A DNA stretch of 64,000 nucleotides from Phocaeicola dorei. GTDB taxonomy: Bacteria; Bacteroidota; Bacteroidia; Bacteroidales; Bacteroidaceae. The stretch covers positions 527,501 to 591,500 of the forward strand of contig NZ_CP046176.1 in NCBI RefSeq assembly GCF_013009555.1. The letters run 5' to 3'. Below the pieces are notes generated by a model. That model searched no databases and was not told the origin of the DNA. It saw only the letters and a list, made by a program, of their open reading frames with translations. This document shows positions 28,179-38,632 of this stretch, piece by piece; within the stretch, counting starts at the first letter, position 1; each line of letters begins with the position of its first letter. The position numbers and the translations under genes were made by a program.

Positions 28179-29600
28179 TTATAGTATTGATGTATCACTT
28201 AATAGTTGATATACCCCACTTATAATTCCTAAAGCGAATATGCCGGCTACACATACCAACAGACTGATGCGCATCGGAGTTGCTGTACGAAAATTGCCGA
28301 TAGGATCTTCATTAGGTGTGATGAACATGGCTTTTACAATTAACAAATAATAATACAATGAAATGATTGTATTGACCAATGCGATAAATACAATAAGATA
28401 ATATCCACTATGGAATGCTGCCATGAATACAAAGAACTTACTGAAGAATCCGGCAAATGGCGGGATACCTGCCAATGAGAAAAGAGCAAGTGTCATGACC
28501 ATAGTTAGTTTGGGGTTGGTCTTATAAAGTCCGTTATAATCTTCGCGCTCTATTTTACCGTGGGTATGTTGTTCAATGGTATTGATGACACCGAATACGG
28601 CGAGATTGGCAGCAATGTATACTACTATATAATATACTAGGGATGCCATGCCCTGCGGAGTTCCAGCCAGTACAGCCAACATTATGTAGCCGGCTTGTGA
28701 AATACTACTGAAGGCCATAAAGCGTTTCAGATTGTTTTGGCGGATGGCGAACAGATTGGCTATAGTGATGGTGGCTACAATGATAATACATAGTATTTCA
28801 CTCCATTGTTCAGTCATTGGCCCAAATACTTTCATTAAAATAATCATTAAAGCAAAAGCAGCTGCGCCTTTTGAAATAACGGACAGGTAAGCGCTCACTG
28901 TAGTCGGTGCACCTTGATACGTATCTGCCGTCCACAGATGAAAAGGTACCAAGCTTAATTTAAAGGCTAGTCCGGAGAAGAAGAATACTAGCGCAAGAAC
29001 TTGTAATGGAGTTCCTGTCAGTTCGGCAGGGATATCTTCAAAATATAAAGTACCTGTTGTCCCATAAATCATGGAAATACCATAGAGGAAAATACCGCTG
29101 GAGAATAAAGCTGAAAGAATGAATTTGGCTCCGGCTTCGGCACTATGTCCTTTATATTTATCGAAAGCTACGAGGCAAGCCATAGGAATGGTTGCCAATT
29201 CCAATCCAAGGAAGAATAGCAGGAAGTGCCCTGCACTTACCATGAAATACATACCCAGCAAGGTACTGAGGGTAAGGATGTAGAATTCGCCTTGTTTATG
29301 GCGGGTGTCTTCACGTTTTAGCCAAGGGTCTGCTTGTAGAAAAACCAGTATGGTACCTATGGTCAGGATGCTTTTCAGAACAGACGCCATAGGGGTTGAA
29401 TGGTACATGCCGCCGAATAAAGTCACCTCTTCCGGCCATAGGTTTGCTAAGAGTTGAATGGTCAGCAGGATACATGCCATGGGGCGTAACCAGTGACGTT
29501 GTGGAGCCGGTAAAAATAAATCTAACAGAAACATCAGAATAAAAACGGCTGTCAGACTCAGTTCGGCATGCATATGGAGTATTGCAGTTATGTCCATCAT
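28179..29600 (-). CDS. nuoN: NADH-quinone oxidoreductase subunit N
   Basis: A 473-residue inner membrane protein of the proton-pumping antiporter type, with about 14 hydrophobic segments. Recognisable are GLEL in [37 protein letters not shown], and FSSISQAGY. It is one of three antiporter-like subunits of the complex I membrane arm. It is the last gene of the operon, 30 bp after nuoM. Confidence 0.95.
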   Translation of the reverse strand: MMDITAILHMHAELSLTAVFILMFLLDLFLPAPQRHWLRPMACILLTIQLLANLWPEEVTLFGGMYHSTPMASVLKSILTIGTILVFLQADPWLKREDTRHKQGEFYILTLSTLLGMYFMVSAGHFLLFFLGLELATIPMACLVAFDKYKGHSAEAGAKFILSALFSSGIFLYGISMIYGTTGTLYFEDIPAELTGTPLQVLALVFFFSGLAFKLSLVPFHLWTADTYQGAPTTVSAYLSVISKGAAAFALMIILMKVFGPMTEQWSEILCIIIVATITIANLFAIRQNNLKRFMAFSSISQAGYIMLAVLAGTPQGMASLVYYIVVYIAANLAVFGVINTIEQHTHGKIEREDYNGLYKTNPKLTMVMTLALFSLAGIPPFAGFFSKFFVFMAAFHSGYYLIVFIALVNTIISLYYYLLIVKAMFITPNEDPIGNFRTATPMRISLLVCVAGIFALGIISGVYQLLSDTSIL

Positions 29601-29630
29601 TGCTATTTTTTAATTTTTAATTCTCAAATT

Positions 29631-31112
29631 TTAATTTAATAATTGACTTATGATTGGTTCTACACTGTTACTGATCAGATCGCTTATCCAGAATGGAGCC
29701 AATCCTAAACCTGCTACACAGGCGATGAGGCAGATAACGGCTACTCTTTCATCCCAAGTTGCGTCTGTGAGTTTCAGATGTTCGGGATTCAAAACTTTGC
29801 CGTAAAGGATTTTACCTACTACACGCAGGATATAAACTGCGGTAATGACGATACTTGTTGTTGCCACTAGGGTACATACGCGATGGAATGTATCATCATT
29901 TTGGAAAGAACCTACAAAGACCGTCATTTCAGCAACAAAACCACTTAGTCCTGGAAGTCCCAGATTAGCAAGACCGGCAATAACATAACCTACAGCCAGG
30001 AAAGGCATAATCTTCATCAAACCTCCCATTAATCGGACATCACGGGTGTGGGTACGTCCGTATATCATACCAATAAGGGCGAAGAACAAAGCGGTCATTA
30101 ATCCGTGACTCAACATTTGGAGAATAGCACCCGTACAACTGGTGCGTGTCATCATCAGCAGGGCAAAGAGTACCAATCCGCAGTGGGATACGGATGAATA
30201 GGCATTGATATATTTTAAGTCGGTTTGTACCACAGCACTGAATGCACCGTAAACTACAGAAATAGTGGTCAATATCAGGAATACATCTCCCCACATGGCC
30301 GCACCTTCAGGCATCAGGTACATAGCAACACGGAAACATCCGTAACCTCCTAGTTTCATCAATACCCCAGCGTGAAGCATAGAAACAGCAGTCGGTGCGG
30401 AAGCGTGACCATCGGGACTCCATGTATGGAAAGGGAACAAAGCTCCTAAGACTCCGAACCCCAAGAAGATAAGCGGGAAGAAGATGCGTTGCATTTCATG
30501 AGGAATATGTAGTTTGGCGATTTCCAGCAAATTCATTGTTTCACCACCTGCACCATAGAAAATACCGAGAATTCCGATCAGTAGAAATGCAGAACCACCC
30601 ATTAACATTAATGTAAGTTTCATGGCGGCGTATTCTTTACGTCCGCTTCCCCACACACCGATGAGCAGATACATTGGAATCAGGGCTACTTCATAAAACA
30701 TGAACATGGTGAACAGGTCTGTTGAAACGAAGAATCCGAATACCCCTACACTCAATAGAGTGAACCACATGAAATATTCTTTTGTCAATGGTTGTAACTT
30801 CCACGATGCGAAAGTACCGGTGAATACAATAATGGAACTAAGTAGCAACATTGCTACTGATATACCGTCTACTCCTACTGAGTAGCATATATGGAGCGGT
30901 GCATACCAAACTGTGCTGGCTGTGAACAGCATCTCTCCTGTAGCACCGGCTTGGCGTAGTTCGATATAATCAATGGTGAGGTAAACGGATAATGCCAATA
31001 AAATGGAAGATCCGACAACCATCACTCTGCGAACTTGATTGATGCTGCGCGAAGCCCAAAGGCTCGCGAGCATCAACAAGGGAACTATAATGAAAAAACT
31101 TAGTATGTTCAT
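29631..31112 (-). CDS. nuoM: NADH-quinone oxidoreductase subunit M
   Basis: A 493-residue antiporter-like subunit. Diagnostic blocks are FMFYEVALIPMYLLIGVWG, with the conserved membrane Glu, LFPFHTWSPDGHASAPTAVS and YSSVSHCGLVLFALLM. It forms part of the proton-pumping arm. A 53-bp AT-rich spacer with repeated AATTAAAAATT units separates it from nuoL. Confidence 0.95.
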   Translation of the reverse strand: MNILSFFIIVPLLMLASLWASRSINQVRRVMVVGSSILLALSVYLTIDYIELRQAGATGEMLFTASTVWYAPLHICYSVGVDGISVAMLLLSSIIVFTGTFASWKLQPLTKEYFMWFTLLSVGVFGFFVSTDLFTMFMFYEVALIPMYLLIGVWGSGRKEYAAMKLTLMLMGGSAFLLIGILGIFYGAGGETMNLLEIAKLHIPHEMQRIFFPLIFLGFGVLGALFPFHTWSPDGHASAPTAVSMLHAGVLMKLGGYGCFRVAMYLMPEGAAMWGDVFLILTTISVVYGAFSAVVQTDLKYINAYSSVSHCGLVLFALLMMTRTSCTGAILQMLSHGLMTALFFALIGMIYGRTHTRDVRLMGGLMKIMPFLAVGYVIAGLANLGLPGLSGFVAEMTVFVGSFQNDDTFHRVCTLVATTSIVITAVYILRVVGKILYGKVLNPEHLKLTDATWDERVAVICLIACVAGLGLAPFWISDLISNSVEPIISQLLN

Positions 31113-31165
31113 CTTTTTAAATTAAAAATTAAAAAATGGCCATGCGGCGGATTTTTTATTATTCA

Positions 31166-33067
31166 TTAAATTAATAGTATCAGCGTCAATATCAATGCAC
31201 CTGCAAGGAACCAAATACTGTATTGCTGTACGTTTCCACTTTGCATGTCACGTATTTCATCGGCGGTAGCATGAGTACTCCACGCAGTGAAGTTAAAGAA
31301 TTGATCGATAACGTGCCGGTCCCACCAAGCTATCGGAGTACTAATGCACCGGAAGATGATTTTCTTGGTTACGAATAACCATATCTCATCCATATAGAAA
31401 CGATGGTAAGCGGCTGTGTGCAAACGTGGGAATGTGTGTGCCAGATAGTTGGCTACGGGTTGTTTCTTACCTGCATACATCCATGTAGCTAAAGCGATGG
31501 ATGCTATAGCAATAATGATACTTGTAGCAGCTATCTGCATATCCAGATGAATGGTATAGGCTTCTCCGTTACTACTGATCAGATTGCCGAAAGGTATGAA
31601 TCCGGCAACACAGGTGATAGCGGCTAAAAACATCAGCGGGAATGTCATGGTAAGTGGAGCCTCATGCGGAGTATGTGCACCTAGTCCGGATTCGTGGGAG
31701 TGTCCTTTCCATTCTCCATTCCAGAAAATACAATAATAAAGGCGGAACATATAAAATGCAGTCATGGCGGCAATGCCTGTCATTATCCATCCTATAACAG
31801 GACTGAATTGGAAGCAGGCGGTCAGAATTTCGTCTTTAGAGAAAAAACCTGAGAATGGCCAGATACCTGAGATAGCCAAACAAGCAATCAGGAATGTCCA
31901 GTGAGTGACGGGCATGTATTTATGAAGTCCCCCCATGGCGCTCATCTCATTACTGTGTACGGCATGAATGATACATCCGGCTCCTAAGAACAACAATGCC
32001 TTGAACATGGCATGTGTGAACAGGTGGAACATGGATGCCATGTAGCCTAGTCCTCCTTCATGAGGATTCATGGAAGTACAAACGCCTAATGCGACAATCA
32101 TAAATCCAATCTGAGATATAGTGGAGAAGGCGAGCACACGTTTGATATCGCTTTGTGCACACGCCACACTAGCGGCGTAGAATGCAGTGAACGCACCGAT
32201 ATAAGCTATCCAGTGCAGTACTTCGGGCGCATATCCTATAAACAACGGGAACATACGGGCTACCAGATATACACCGGCTACCACCATGGTAGCAGCATGG
32301 ATTAATGCACTGACAGGAGTAGGGCCTTCCATAGCATCTGGTAACCAGATGTGCAATGGAAACATTGCACTTTTACCGGCACCACCGATAAACATTAGCC
32401 CCAAGGCCAGTGGTATCATACTTCCGGCAACTGCAAGTACCTGAAGTTGGGGTGTGAACGAGAATGTTTCGGCATAATAGCCGTAAATCAAGATACCGAT
32501 CAGAAAGCCTAAATCAGCAAAACGGGTAACAATAAATGCTTTTTTACTGGCGGCAATCGCTTCTTTCTTGGTGTAATAAAAGCCGATAAGTAAATAAGAA
32601 GAAACACCTACCAGTTCCCAAAAGACATACATCTGGAAAATATTGGTTGCTACTACGAGTCCCAACATGGACATGGTAAACAGGCTAAGAAATGCGTAGT
32701 AACGTTGAAAGCCTTTTTCACCTTTCATATATCCGAATGAATAGATATGTACCATCAGACTGACGGTGGAAATAACGACTAGCATCATAACGGAAATAGG
32801 GTCAAGCATAATTCCCATGTCAATATGCAAGTTCGTTGTGAAAGGTAACCATTCGAAGTTATAAGGTGTGAGAGTAGGATAGACGCCTTCTGCCGTACGG
32901 CCTCCTGCAAAATAATTGAAGGCAGTGAGGTAGGAAAGCAACGCCACCCCTGCCAGTGAAACGGTGCCGATGGCCCCTGCCAGCCCGTTCTTCATACGCA
33001 TACCTGCCAGCCCCAGTATCAGGAAACTGAGGAAAGGTAGGATAAGGATTAGTATTGTATGTTCCAT
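31166..33067 (-). CDS. nuoL: NADH-quinone oxidoreductase subunit L
   Basis: A 633-residue subunit, the largest of the membrane arm. It has FWELVGVSSYLLIGFYYTK, MFPLHIWLPDAMEGPTPVSA, FSTISQIGFMIVALG and a C-terminal lateral-helix region ending in a hydrophobic anchor (WFLAGALILTLILLI). Length and order match NuoL of other Bacteroidales. It begins 2 bp after nuoK. Confidence 0.95.
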   Translation of the reverse strand: MEHTILILILPFLSFLILGLAGMRMKNGLAGAIGTVSLAGVALLSYLTAFNYFAGGRTAEGVYPTLTPYNFEWLPFTTNLHIDMGIMLDPISVMMLVVISTVSLMVHIYSFGYMKGEKGFQRYYAFLSLFTMSMLGLVVATNIFQMYVFWELVGVSSYLLIGFYYTKKEAIAASKKAFIVTRFADLGFLIGILIYGYYAETFSFTPQLQVLAVAGSMIPLALGLMFIGGAGKSAMFPLHIWLPDAMEGPTPVSALIHAATMVVAGVYLVARMFPLFIGYAPEVLHWIAYIGAFTAFYAASVACAQSDIKRVLAFSTISQIGFMIVALGVCTSMNPHEGGLGYMASMFHLFTHAMFKALLFLGAGCIIHAVHSNEMSAMGGLHKYMPVTHWTFLIACLAISGIWPFSGFFSKDEILTACFQFSPVIGWIMTGIAAMTAFYMFRLYYCIFWNGEWKGHSHESGLGAHTPHEAPLTMTFPLMFLAAITCVAGFIPFGNLISSNGEAYTIHLDMQIAATSIIIAIASIALATWMYAGKKQPVANYLAHTFPRLHTAAYHRFYMDEIWLFVTKKIIFRCISTPIAWWDRHVIDQFFNFTAWSTHATADEIRDMQSGNVQQYSIWFLAGALILTLILLI

Positions 33068-33069
33068 AA

Positions 33070-33378
33070 TTAGTTTTTCATTTCATTTAAGTTCTTCACT
33101 TGGATATTGCGTACATTGCGGTAGATATTGATAATGATAGCAATAGCTACTGCTGTTTCAGCCGCACTCACGCCGATAGCGAACAAGGCGAAAAAAAAGC
33201 CTTCCAGTTCTTCGGGAAAGAGGTATCGGTTGAATACGGCGAAGTTGATGTCTACCGAATTCAGTATCAGTTCTACACTGATGAGCATGGCCAATAAATT
33301 GCGGCGGGTGAAGAAACCATAGATTCCCGCAAACATCATAAAGGTGGAAACCACCAGATAATATTCCATGTGTACCAT
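33070..33378 (-). CDS. nuoK: NADH-quinone oxidoreductase subunit K
   Basis: A 102-residue, three-helix subunit with NLLAMLISVELILNSVDINF and the conserved membrane Glu residues, then ALFAIGVSAAETAVAIAI. It couples the quinone site to the antiporter subunits. Start at MVHMEYYLVV; Met4 is an alternative and closer to the usual NuoK N-terminus. Confidence 0.95.
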   Translation of the reverse strand: MVHMEYYLVVSTFMMFAGIYGFFTRRNLLAMLISVELILNSVDINFAVFNRYLFPEELEGFFFALFAIGVSAAETAVAIAIIINIYRNVRNIQVKNLNEMKN

Positions 33379-33383
33379 AAATT

Positions 33384-33887
33384 TTATCTTTTTCTAGCGA
33401 TTAGGATTCCTCCTACGATGCAAGCGAGTAATAACACGCTGATTACTTCGAAAGGAAGAATATATTGATATTTTTCCATGCCCATCAGTGCATGACCGAT
33501 AGTGCGTACATCCAGTTCACCATGCACAAAATGAGAGGGCAAGAATTCGTTTTTCAGCATGACGAACAGACAGATAGCCAGTCCTGCTATCGTAGAAATA
33601 GCTCCGGCCACCATCTTCCCATTTTTCAATCTCTCTGCTTTGTCTCCTTGTGAAGAGGTCAATAAGATACTAAATACATAAAGCACTGTTATACCACCGG
33701 CGTAAATCAGTAATTGTACAGCTCCCAAGAATGAGTAGTTGAGCTGGAAGTAAATACCTGCTGTACCAAATAAAACGAACAGCAGATAAGTTGCTGCACG
33801 CAAGATACGTGAGGTCGTGACTGCCAATACCGAACAGATAGCGATAAACAACGCCAGTACAATGAATACAATTAGTTGTAGTGTCAT
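33384..33887 (-). CDS. nuoJ: NADH-quinone oxidoreductase subunit J
   Basis: A 167-residue, five-helix subunit with YLLFVLFGTAGIYFQLNYSFLGAVQLLIYAGGITVLYVF (cut here as family landmark), containing the pi-bulge helix region of NuoJ. The C-terminus FEVISVLLLACIVGGILIARK is typical. Five bp before nuoK. Confidence 0.94.
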   Translation of the reverse strand: MTLQLIVFIVLALFIAICSVLAVTTSRILRAATYLLFVLFGTAGIYFQLNYSFLGAVQLLIYAGGITVLYVFSILLTSSQGDKAERLKNGKMVAGAISTIAGLAICLFVMLKNEFLPSHFVHGELDVRTIGHALMGMEKYQYILPFEVISVLLLACIVGGILIARKR

Positions 33888-33902
33888 AATATCGTTTGTT
33901 TT

Positions 33903-34355
33903 TTATTTTTTGTTCAGGGTGAGAACTAGTTTGCTGCGGTCGAACACAGCATTCTCGAATTCTGTATCGAACCGAATGGCATCATGTGGACAAGCGTTCA
34001 CACAAAGTTGACAGAACATACAGGCTCCCAGATCGTACTCATACTTTACCAATATTTTCTTTTTCTTGCCTGTTTCTTCGTTGGTCACAGATTCGCTGGT
34101 AATGGTGATTGTATCATTGGGGCAAGCCATTTGGCAAAGTCCGCAAGCAATACATTTGTTATTACCATTCTCATCAACCGGCATGATAAGCCGTCCTCGG
34201 AAACGGGGCGATATTTTTAATGTGGCACGGTTTTCGGGATATTGTTCAGTGACTTTAGGAGTGAAAAACTCTCGTCCTGTCACTTTCATACCGGTAAGTA
34301 ATGTACCGATGCCATGAAGTAGTCCTTTTATATAGGAATGTTTTTCTTCTTTCAT
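33903..34355 (-). CDS. nuoI: NADH-quinone oxidoreductase subunit I (2x4Fe-4S)
   Basis: A 150-residue peripheral iron-sulfur subunit. Two CxxCxxCxxxCP motifs are intact: CIACGLCQMACP and CMFCQLCVNACP, binding clusters N6a and N6b that pass electrons to NuoB. The N-terminal KGLLHGIGTLLTGMKVTGREFF is the usual amphipathic anchor. The start codon overlaps the nuoH stop by one base. Confidence 0.95.
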   Translation of the reverse strand: MKEEKHSYIKGLLHGIGTLLTGMKVTGREFFTPKVTEQYPENRATLKISPRFRGRLIMPVDENGNNKCIACGLCQMACPNDTITITSESVTNEETGKKKKILVKYEYDLGACMFCQLCVNACPHDAIRFDTEFENAVFDRSKLVLTLNKK

Positions 34356-35431
34356 CAGAAATGTAATTTAAATACAACAATAATTACCATCAACAGCAGG
34401 TTGCACAAACCTATTGGGACCAAGTATTTCCATTCCAGTGTTAGAATTTGGTCAATACGCAGACGGGGAAATGTCCATTTGATCCACATTAATAACCATA
34501 CTACAAAGAATGACTTGCCAAAGAACCAAATAAATCCGGGAATATAATCCATAATGGCATTGAATCCGTCTAGTCCAGGAATATGTAGCGGCATCCATCC
34601 TCCTAGAAAGATGGTTGTGGCTACTGCGGCGATGATAAACAAGTTTACAAATTCTGCCACATAGAACAAGCCGAAGTGCATACCGGAATATTCGGTATGA
34701 TATCCGGCGGTCAGTTCACTTTCCGCTTCAGGCAAGTCAAACGGTCCGCGGTTGACTTCTGCATTTCCGGCTATCAGATAAATGATAAAAGCGATCAATG
34801 CAGGTATATGTCCTTTAAAAAGGAACCAGCCGTCAGCTTGGCGTTCTACAATTTCGCTTAGTTGCATGGTATCTGTTAAGATTACAATAGTAAGGATGCT
34901 TAATCCTACAGATAATTCATAACTAATCATTTGAGCGCCACTTCTCATGGCTCCGATTAATGAATATTTGTTATTGGAACTCCAACCTGCCAGCAAAATA
35001 CCTACTACGCCGATACTGGATGCTGCCAATAAGAAGAAAATACCTACATTGAAATCAAGGACCTCCATGCCCTTGTTGATGGGTAGGCAACTGAAAGCCA
35101 TGATAGAGGCGAGGATAACAATGTAAGGTGCCAAATTGTACAGGAACTTGTCAGCATGTCGGATGGTGATAATTTCCTTAATCAACATCTTGAATACATC
35201 GGCAAATACCTGTATGGTACCTTGGGGACCTACACGCATTGGACCCAAGCGGCATTGGAAAGCGGCGCACACTTTACGTTCCATGAAAATCATAATGATA
35301 GCAATAACTGCGTATGCCAACATGATACATACGCCAATTACTATACATTCTATGAGCACTGCCAGTTCTTCAGGCATAAATGACGTGAGCAGTGAGTGTA
35401 CCCATTGGGTGACTATACTAAAATCGAACAT
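34355..35431 (-). CDS. nuoH: NADH-quinone oxidoreductase subunit H
   Basis: A 358-residue membrane subunit forming the quinone channel with NuoB and NuoCD. Landmarks are [33 protein letters not shown] loop ([20 protein letters not shown]) and [21 protein letters not shown] 123-bp spacer with nested inverted repeats separates it from nuoCD, the longest gap in the operon. Confidence 0.95.
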   Translation of the reverse strand: MFDFSIVTQWVHSLLTSFMPEELAVLIECIVIGVCIMLAYAVIAIIMIFMERKVCAAFQCRLGPMRVGPQGTIQVFADVFKMLIKEIITIRHADKFLYNLAPYIVILASIMAFSCLPINKGMEVLDFNVGIFFLLAASSIGVVGILLAGWSSNNKYSLIGAMRSGAQMISYELSVGLSILTIVILTDTMQLSEIVERQADGWFLFKGHIPALIAFIIYLIAGNAEVNRGPFDLPEAESELTAGYHTEYSGMHFGLFYVAEFVNLFIIAAVATTIFLGGWMPLHIPGLDGFNAIMDYIPGFIWFFGKSFFVVWLLMWIKWTFPRLRIDQILTLEWKYLVPIGLCNLLLMVIIVVFKLHF

Positions 35432-35436
35432 AATTT

Positions 35437-35556
35437 AATAATGTGTCAATTTGCTAATTTGCCAATAGGCAAACTTGTAATTATTTAATTTGTTAATTCT
35501 CAGTCTGATAAATAATGCATTCTTCAAGTAGTATATTGAAGAATTGGCACATTATT
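35437..35556. repeat. nested inverted-repeat element in the nuoCD-nuoH spacer
   Basis: The outer arms AATAATGTGTCAATT (35437-35451) and AATTGGCACATTATT (35542-35556) are complementary over 15 bp with one G-U pair. Inside lie two more hairpins: TTTGCC-AATA-GGCAAA (35458-35473) and ATTCTTCAA / TTGAAGAAT (35519-35527 with 35536-35544). The last arm overlaps the nuoCD stop codon. It could be an mRNA processing or stability element or a small mobile-type repeat. Confidence 0.7.
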
Positions 35557-37114
35557 ATCGGTCAATATCCGGTACTACATAATCCACCGTTCCACCAATA
35601 GCAATTAAGTCGGCAATTTTTGCATTGCGGCACATAGTTTCCATTGCTGATACTAAAGGTAAACCGGTAGCGCGGAATTTCATGCGGTAAGGAAATTTGT
35701 CTCCATGACTTTCCAGATAAACCCCGAATTCTCCGCGAGAACCTTCCACGGCGGCATAATAATTTCCTTCGGGCACGCGTATAATCGGTTTCATCTTTTC
35801 CTGATAGTTCCCTTCAGGAATATTGTCTATCAGTTGCTCGATGATGTTCATACTTTCCAGTATTTCTTCCATACGGACCATGTAACGTGCAAAACAGTCG
35901 CCTTCGGTGTGGACAATTTCTCTAAAATTTATCTTGCCATACATCGCATAGGGATGACGCTTGCGGACATCACATGCCCAACCGCTGGCACGTCCTGTAC
36001 CTCCTGTTGCTCCGAAAGAGATAGCGTCTTCCCGTGAAAGAACTCCCACACCTTTCAAACGTTCTTGGGCAATGACATTTCCAGTGAATACTTCATGGTA
36101 TTCTTTTAGCATCGGACGCAGATAAGCAATGAATTCTTTTACTTTCTGTACAAAATCCGGAGCGATATCAGCTTGTACTCCTCCAATGGTGTTATAGTTC
36201 TGTATCAGACGTCCTCCGGTAGTTGCTTCGAAGATATCCAGTATCTTTTCACGATCACGGAATCCATAGAAGAATGCGGTCAAGGCACCCATATCCATAC
36301 AGAGACAGGAGAAGAAAAGCAAGTGAGAGTCTATACGTTGCAATTCGTCCATAATGGTACGGATGTATTGTACCCGTTCGCTTACTTCTACGCCCATTGC
36401 CTGTTCAATGCACATACAAAGAGCATGGCGGTTCTGGTGCGCACCTAAATAATCCAAACGGTCGGTCAGGGCCAAGGTCTGGGGATAGGTAAGACTTTCG
36501 CACATCTTTTCGATACCTCGATGTATGTATCCGCAGTGTACATCTAGTTTCTTGATAATTTCGCCTTCCAGTGAAACGCGAAAACGAAGTACACCGTGGG
36601 TTGCCGGATGTTGAGGACCTATGTTAATGATATATTCGTCCTCATCAAAAATGGTTTCTCGTTTTTCTATTACACTGCCATCATGTTGCACCTCTATATA
36701 TTGTGTTGTATCTACAGCCTCCTCATTGGTCATACGGAGTGGGTTGAGGTTTTCATCGTAGTCCTTACGCAATGGATAGCCTACCCAGTCATCACGCAGG
36801 AACAAACGGCGCATATCAGGATGTCCTATAAAGCGGATACCATAATAGTCGTATACTTCGCGTTCATTGAATTCAGCACCTTTCCAAATATCACTTACAC
36901 TAGGAAGCTCCGGTTTTTCTCGGTTGGTTGTGCGAGTGCTGACCACTATGTTTTCTCTTGTCTTCGTATCTTCCAGATGATAGACTACACCTAGTCCTTC
37001 TTCGCCCCAGTCCATTCCGGTAAGGCTGCGTAGAAAATCCATATGTTTACCCTGCCGCAATTTCAGCATTTCTTCATGTAGCTTTTCGGCAGGTATTTCT
37101 ATTTTTTCACTCAT
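35555..37114 (-). CDS. nuoCD: fused NADH-quinone oxidoreductase subunits C and D
   Basis: A 519-residue fusion. Residues 1-130 match NuoC ([47 protein letters not shown]). Residues about 155-519 match NuoD ([55 protein letters not shown]). NuoD houses the quinone headgroup site. The C-D fusion is also seen in Enterobacteria. It overlaps nuoB by 4 bp. Confidence 0.95.
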   Translation of the reverse strand: MSEKIEIPAEKLHEEMLKLRQGKHMDFLRSLTGMDWGEEGLGVVYHLEDTKTRENIVVSTRTTNREKPELPSVSDIWKGAEFNEREVYDYYGIRFIGHPDMRRLFLRDDWVGYPLRKDYDENLNPLRMTNEEAVDTTQYIEVQHDGSVIEKRETIFDEDEYIINIGPQHPATHGVLRFRVSLEGEIIKKLDVHCGYIHRGIEKMCESLTYPQTLALTDRLDYLGAHQNRHALCMCIEQAMGVEVSERVQYIRTIMDELQRIDSHLLFFSCLCMDMGALTAFFYGFRDREKILDIFEATTGGRLIQNYNTIGGVQADIAPDFVQKVKEFIAYLRPMLKEYHEVFTGNVIAQERLKGVGVLSREDAISFGATGGTGRASGWACDVRKRHPYAMYGKINFREIVHTEGDCFARYMVRMEEILESMNIIEQLIDNIPEGNYQEKMKPIIRVPEGNYYAAVEGSRGEFGVYLESHGDKFPYRMKFRATGLPLVSAMETMCRNAKIADLIAIGGTVDYVVPDIDR

Positions 37115-37707
37115 GCTTGTTCGGGATTTTGTGGTTCATTTTCTTTGCGGTTCACTCCGCCAAAGAATTTTTCCAGTTTTACTTTACGTTGCAATTGTAT
37201 CATGCCGTATAACAAGGCTTCAGGCCGTGGCGGACATCCGGGAATATATACGTCAACGGGAAGAATTTTATCTACTCCGTTCAATACGTGATATGATTTT
37301 TTAAAAGGACCGCCGCTAATGGCGCATCCGCCTACCGCAATAACGTATTTAGGATCCGCCATCTGGTCATACAAACGTTTTAGTACCGGAGCCATCTTGT
37401 GTGTGATAGTTCCTGCTACCATGATCATATCTGCCTGGCGCGGACTGGCACGGGCTACTTCAAACCCGAAGCGGGCGAAATCATACCGGGCAGCCCCCAC
37501 TGCCATAAACTCAATTCCACAACAACTGGTTGCAAATGTAAGCGGCCACAACGAATTGCTGCGTCCCCAGTTGATGAGGTCGTCCAAACAGCCCACCAAT
37601 ACTTTTGTACCGCTTTCATTGAGCTGCTTGACCATGTTTTCCAAATACTCATTGTTTTTGAAGTCTTCATAAGGAATAGACTTTATGGTTGGTTTCTTTA
37701 CTTCCAT
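37111..37707 (-). CDS. nuoB: NADH-quinone oxidoreductase subunit B
   Basis: A 198-residue subunit holding the terminal cluster N2. The four cysteines are visible: [15 protein letters not shown] (tandem pair), [10 protein letters not shown] and [13 protein letters not shown]. It lies between nuoA (10-bp overlap) and nuoCD (4-bp overlap), so translation is coupled. Confidence 0.96.
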   Translation of the reverse strand: MEVKKPTIKSIPYEDFKNNEYLENMVKQLNESGTKVLVGCLDDLINWGRSNSLWPLTFATSCCGIEFMAVGAARYDFARFGFEVARASPRQADMIMVAGTITHKMAPVLKRLYDQMADPKYVIAVGGCAISGGPFKKSYHVLNGVDKILPVDVYIPGCPPRPEALLYGMIQLQRKVKLEKFFGGVNRKENEPQNPEQA

Positions 37708-38048
37708 TCCAACGCTCCTTTCTTCCAGGCATACGCCAGACCTAAAACTAATATAACTAAAAAGAAAAGGATGCTAAACAGACCGTACACTCCTAGGTCT
37801 TGTACCACTACAGCCCAAGGGAATAAAAATACTGTTTCCACATCGAACATCAGGAAGAGGATAGCAAATAGATAGTAACCTACTTTGAATTGCATCCACG
37901 ACCGTCCCCGTGTAGGAATACCACATTCGTAGGCTTCTCCCTTTTGTGAGTTGTATGAACGGGGAGAAATGGCACGGGCAATCCCCAATGCTACGGCAAC
38001 TAATGCGATTGCCGTCAAGATAACGACAACTAATAATGTAAAATACAT
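37698..38048 (-). CDS. nuoA: NADH-quinone oxidoreductase subunit A
   Basis: A 116-residue, three-helix subunit with [26 protein letters not shown] and [16 protein letters not shown]. It is the first gene of the ten-gene nuo operon. nuoE, nuoF and nuoG are absent here, as known for Bacteroidetes. The upstream 100 bp has a hairpin and a weak TCCGTTTG promoter-like element but no perfect -7 match. Confidence 0.95.
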   Translation of the reverse strand: MYFTLLVVVILTAIALVAVALGIARAISPRSYNSQKGEAYECGIPTRGRSWMQFKVGYYLFAILFLMFDVETVFLFPWAVVVQDLGVYGLFSILFFLVILVLGLAYAWKKGALEWK

Positions 38049-38089
38049 ATCTAAACTTTTTTTGATTAGACAAACGGATAGAAAAATAG

Positions 38090-38115
38090 TCCTTATAAGA
38101 CGTTTGTTATAAGGA
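38090..38115 (-). terminator. hairpin upstream of nuoA
   Basis: A 9-bp stem TCCTTATAA / TTATAAGGA with an 8-nt loop. On the minus strand it is followed by CTATTTTTC, so it may terminate or attenuate transcription coming from the small gene at 38152-38529 before nuoA. Confidence 0.5.
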
Positions 38116-38151
38116 TTTTTACTCAGCGAAATGCTGAAAAAAAATTAAAAA

Positions 38152-38529
38152 TTAAATGATGATCCGCCGGAGTGCATAGATATAATAATCTACGGCATCA
38201 GTGTAAAGCGAATGAAAGGTGTGGCAAACTATATGGTTTGTTTGTAGCTCTTGCTTTTTAAGTTCGCTCAATGCTGTTAAAATGCGGACTATACATTTAA
38301 ACTTTGATGTGGAAGGGTTGTCAAGTGATATGGCTATTTGTGGCATATCTGCAAAATTGTTGGTAAACAGGAAATCCACTGTTCTTTTGCAAGGGTCTTG
38401 TTGTTGCTGGTAACAAGATGTCTGTGGGTGTAGATCTGTCGGTTCAACCGTATAATGATCCTGATCTACTGTTATCGTAAACAGTAGAAATAATAGGATA
38501 TATACAACGTATCTCAACATATTATTCAT
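38152..38529 (-). CDS. small exported protein of unknown function
   Basis: A 125-residue protein I do not recognise. It opens with a strong signal or anchor segment (MLRYVVYILLFLLFTITV) and continues with a polar body that has three or four cysteines (SCYQQQQDPC, CIVRI, VCHTF), possibly forming disulfides. An exact -7 element (38554-38561) lies 25 bp upstream, which supports a real gene rather than chance. It is the same strand as nuoA, 103 bp before it, with a hairpin between. It could be a leader gene of the nuo unit or independent; the sequence gives no function. Confidence 0.6.
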   Translation of the reverse strand: MNNMLRYVVYILLFLLFTITVDQDHYTVEPTDLHPQTSCYQQQQDPCKRTVDFLFTNNFADMPQIAISLDNPSTSKFKCIVRILTALSELKKQELQTNHIVCHTFHSLYTDAVDYYIYALRRIII

Positions 38530-38553
38530 CTTGTTACCCTTTTAATGAGGGTG

Positions 38554-38561
38554 CAAAGATA
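38554..38561 (-). promoter_or_regulatory. -7 promoter element for the 125-residue gene
   Basis: On the minus strand TATCTTTG, an exact match, 25 bp before the ATG at 38529. It may also feed the nuo operon by read-through. Confidence 0.6.
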
Positions 38562-38632
38562 GCCAATTATTTGAAGCTTCATTGAGATTTTTTGAATTAT
38601 TTATGTATAAAAATGGTTATAGGAAGTGAATG

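Noticed and set aside
28179..38048. Loss of nuoEFG as a deletion event
   Set aside because: The gene order is seamless and this composition is normal for the phylum.
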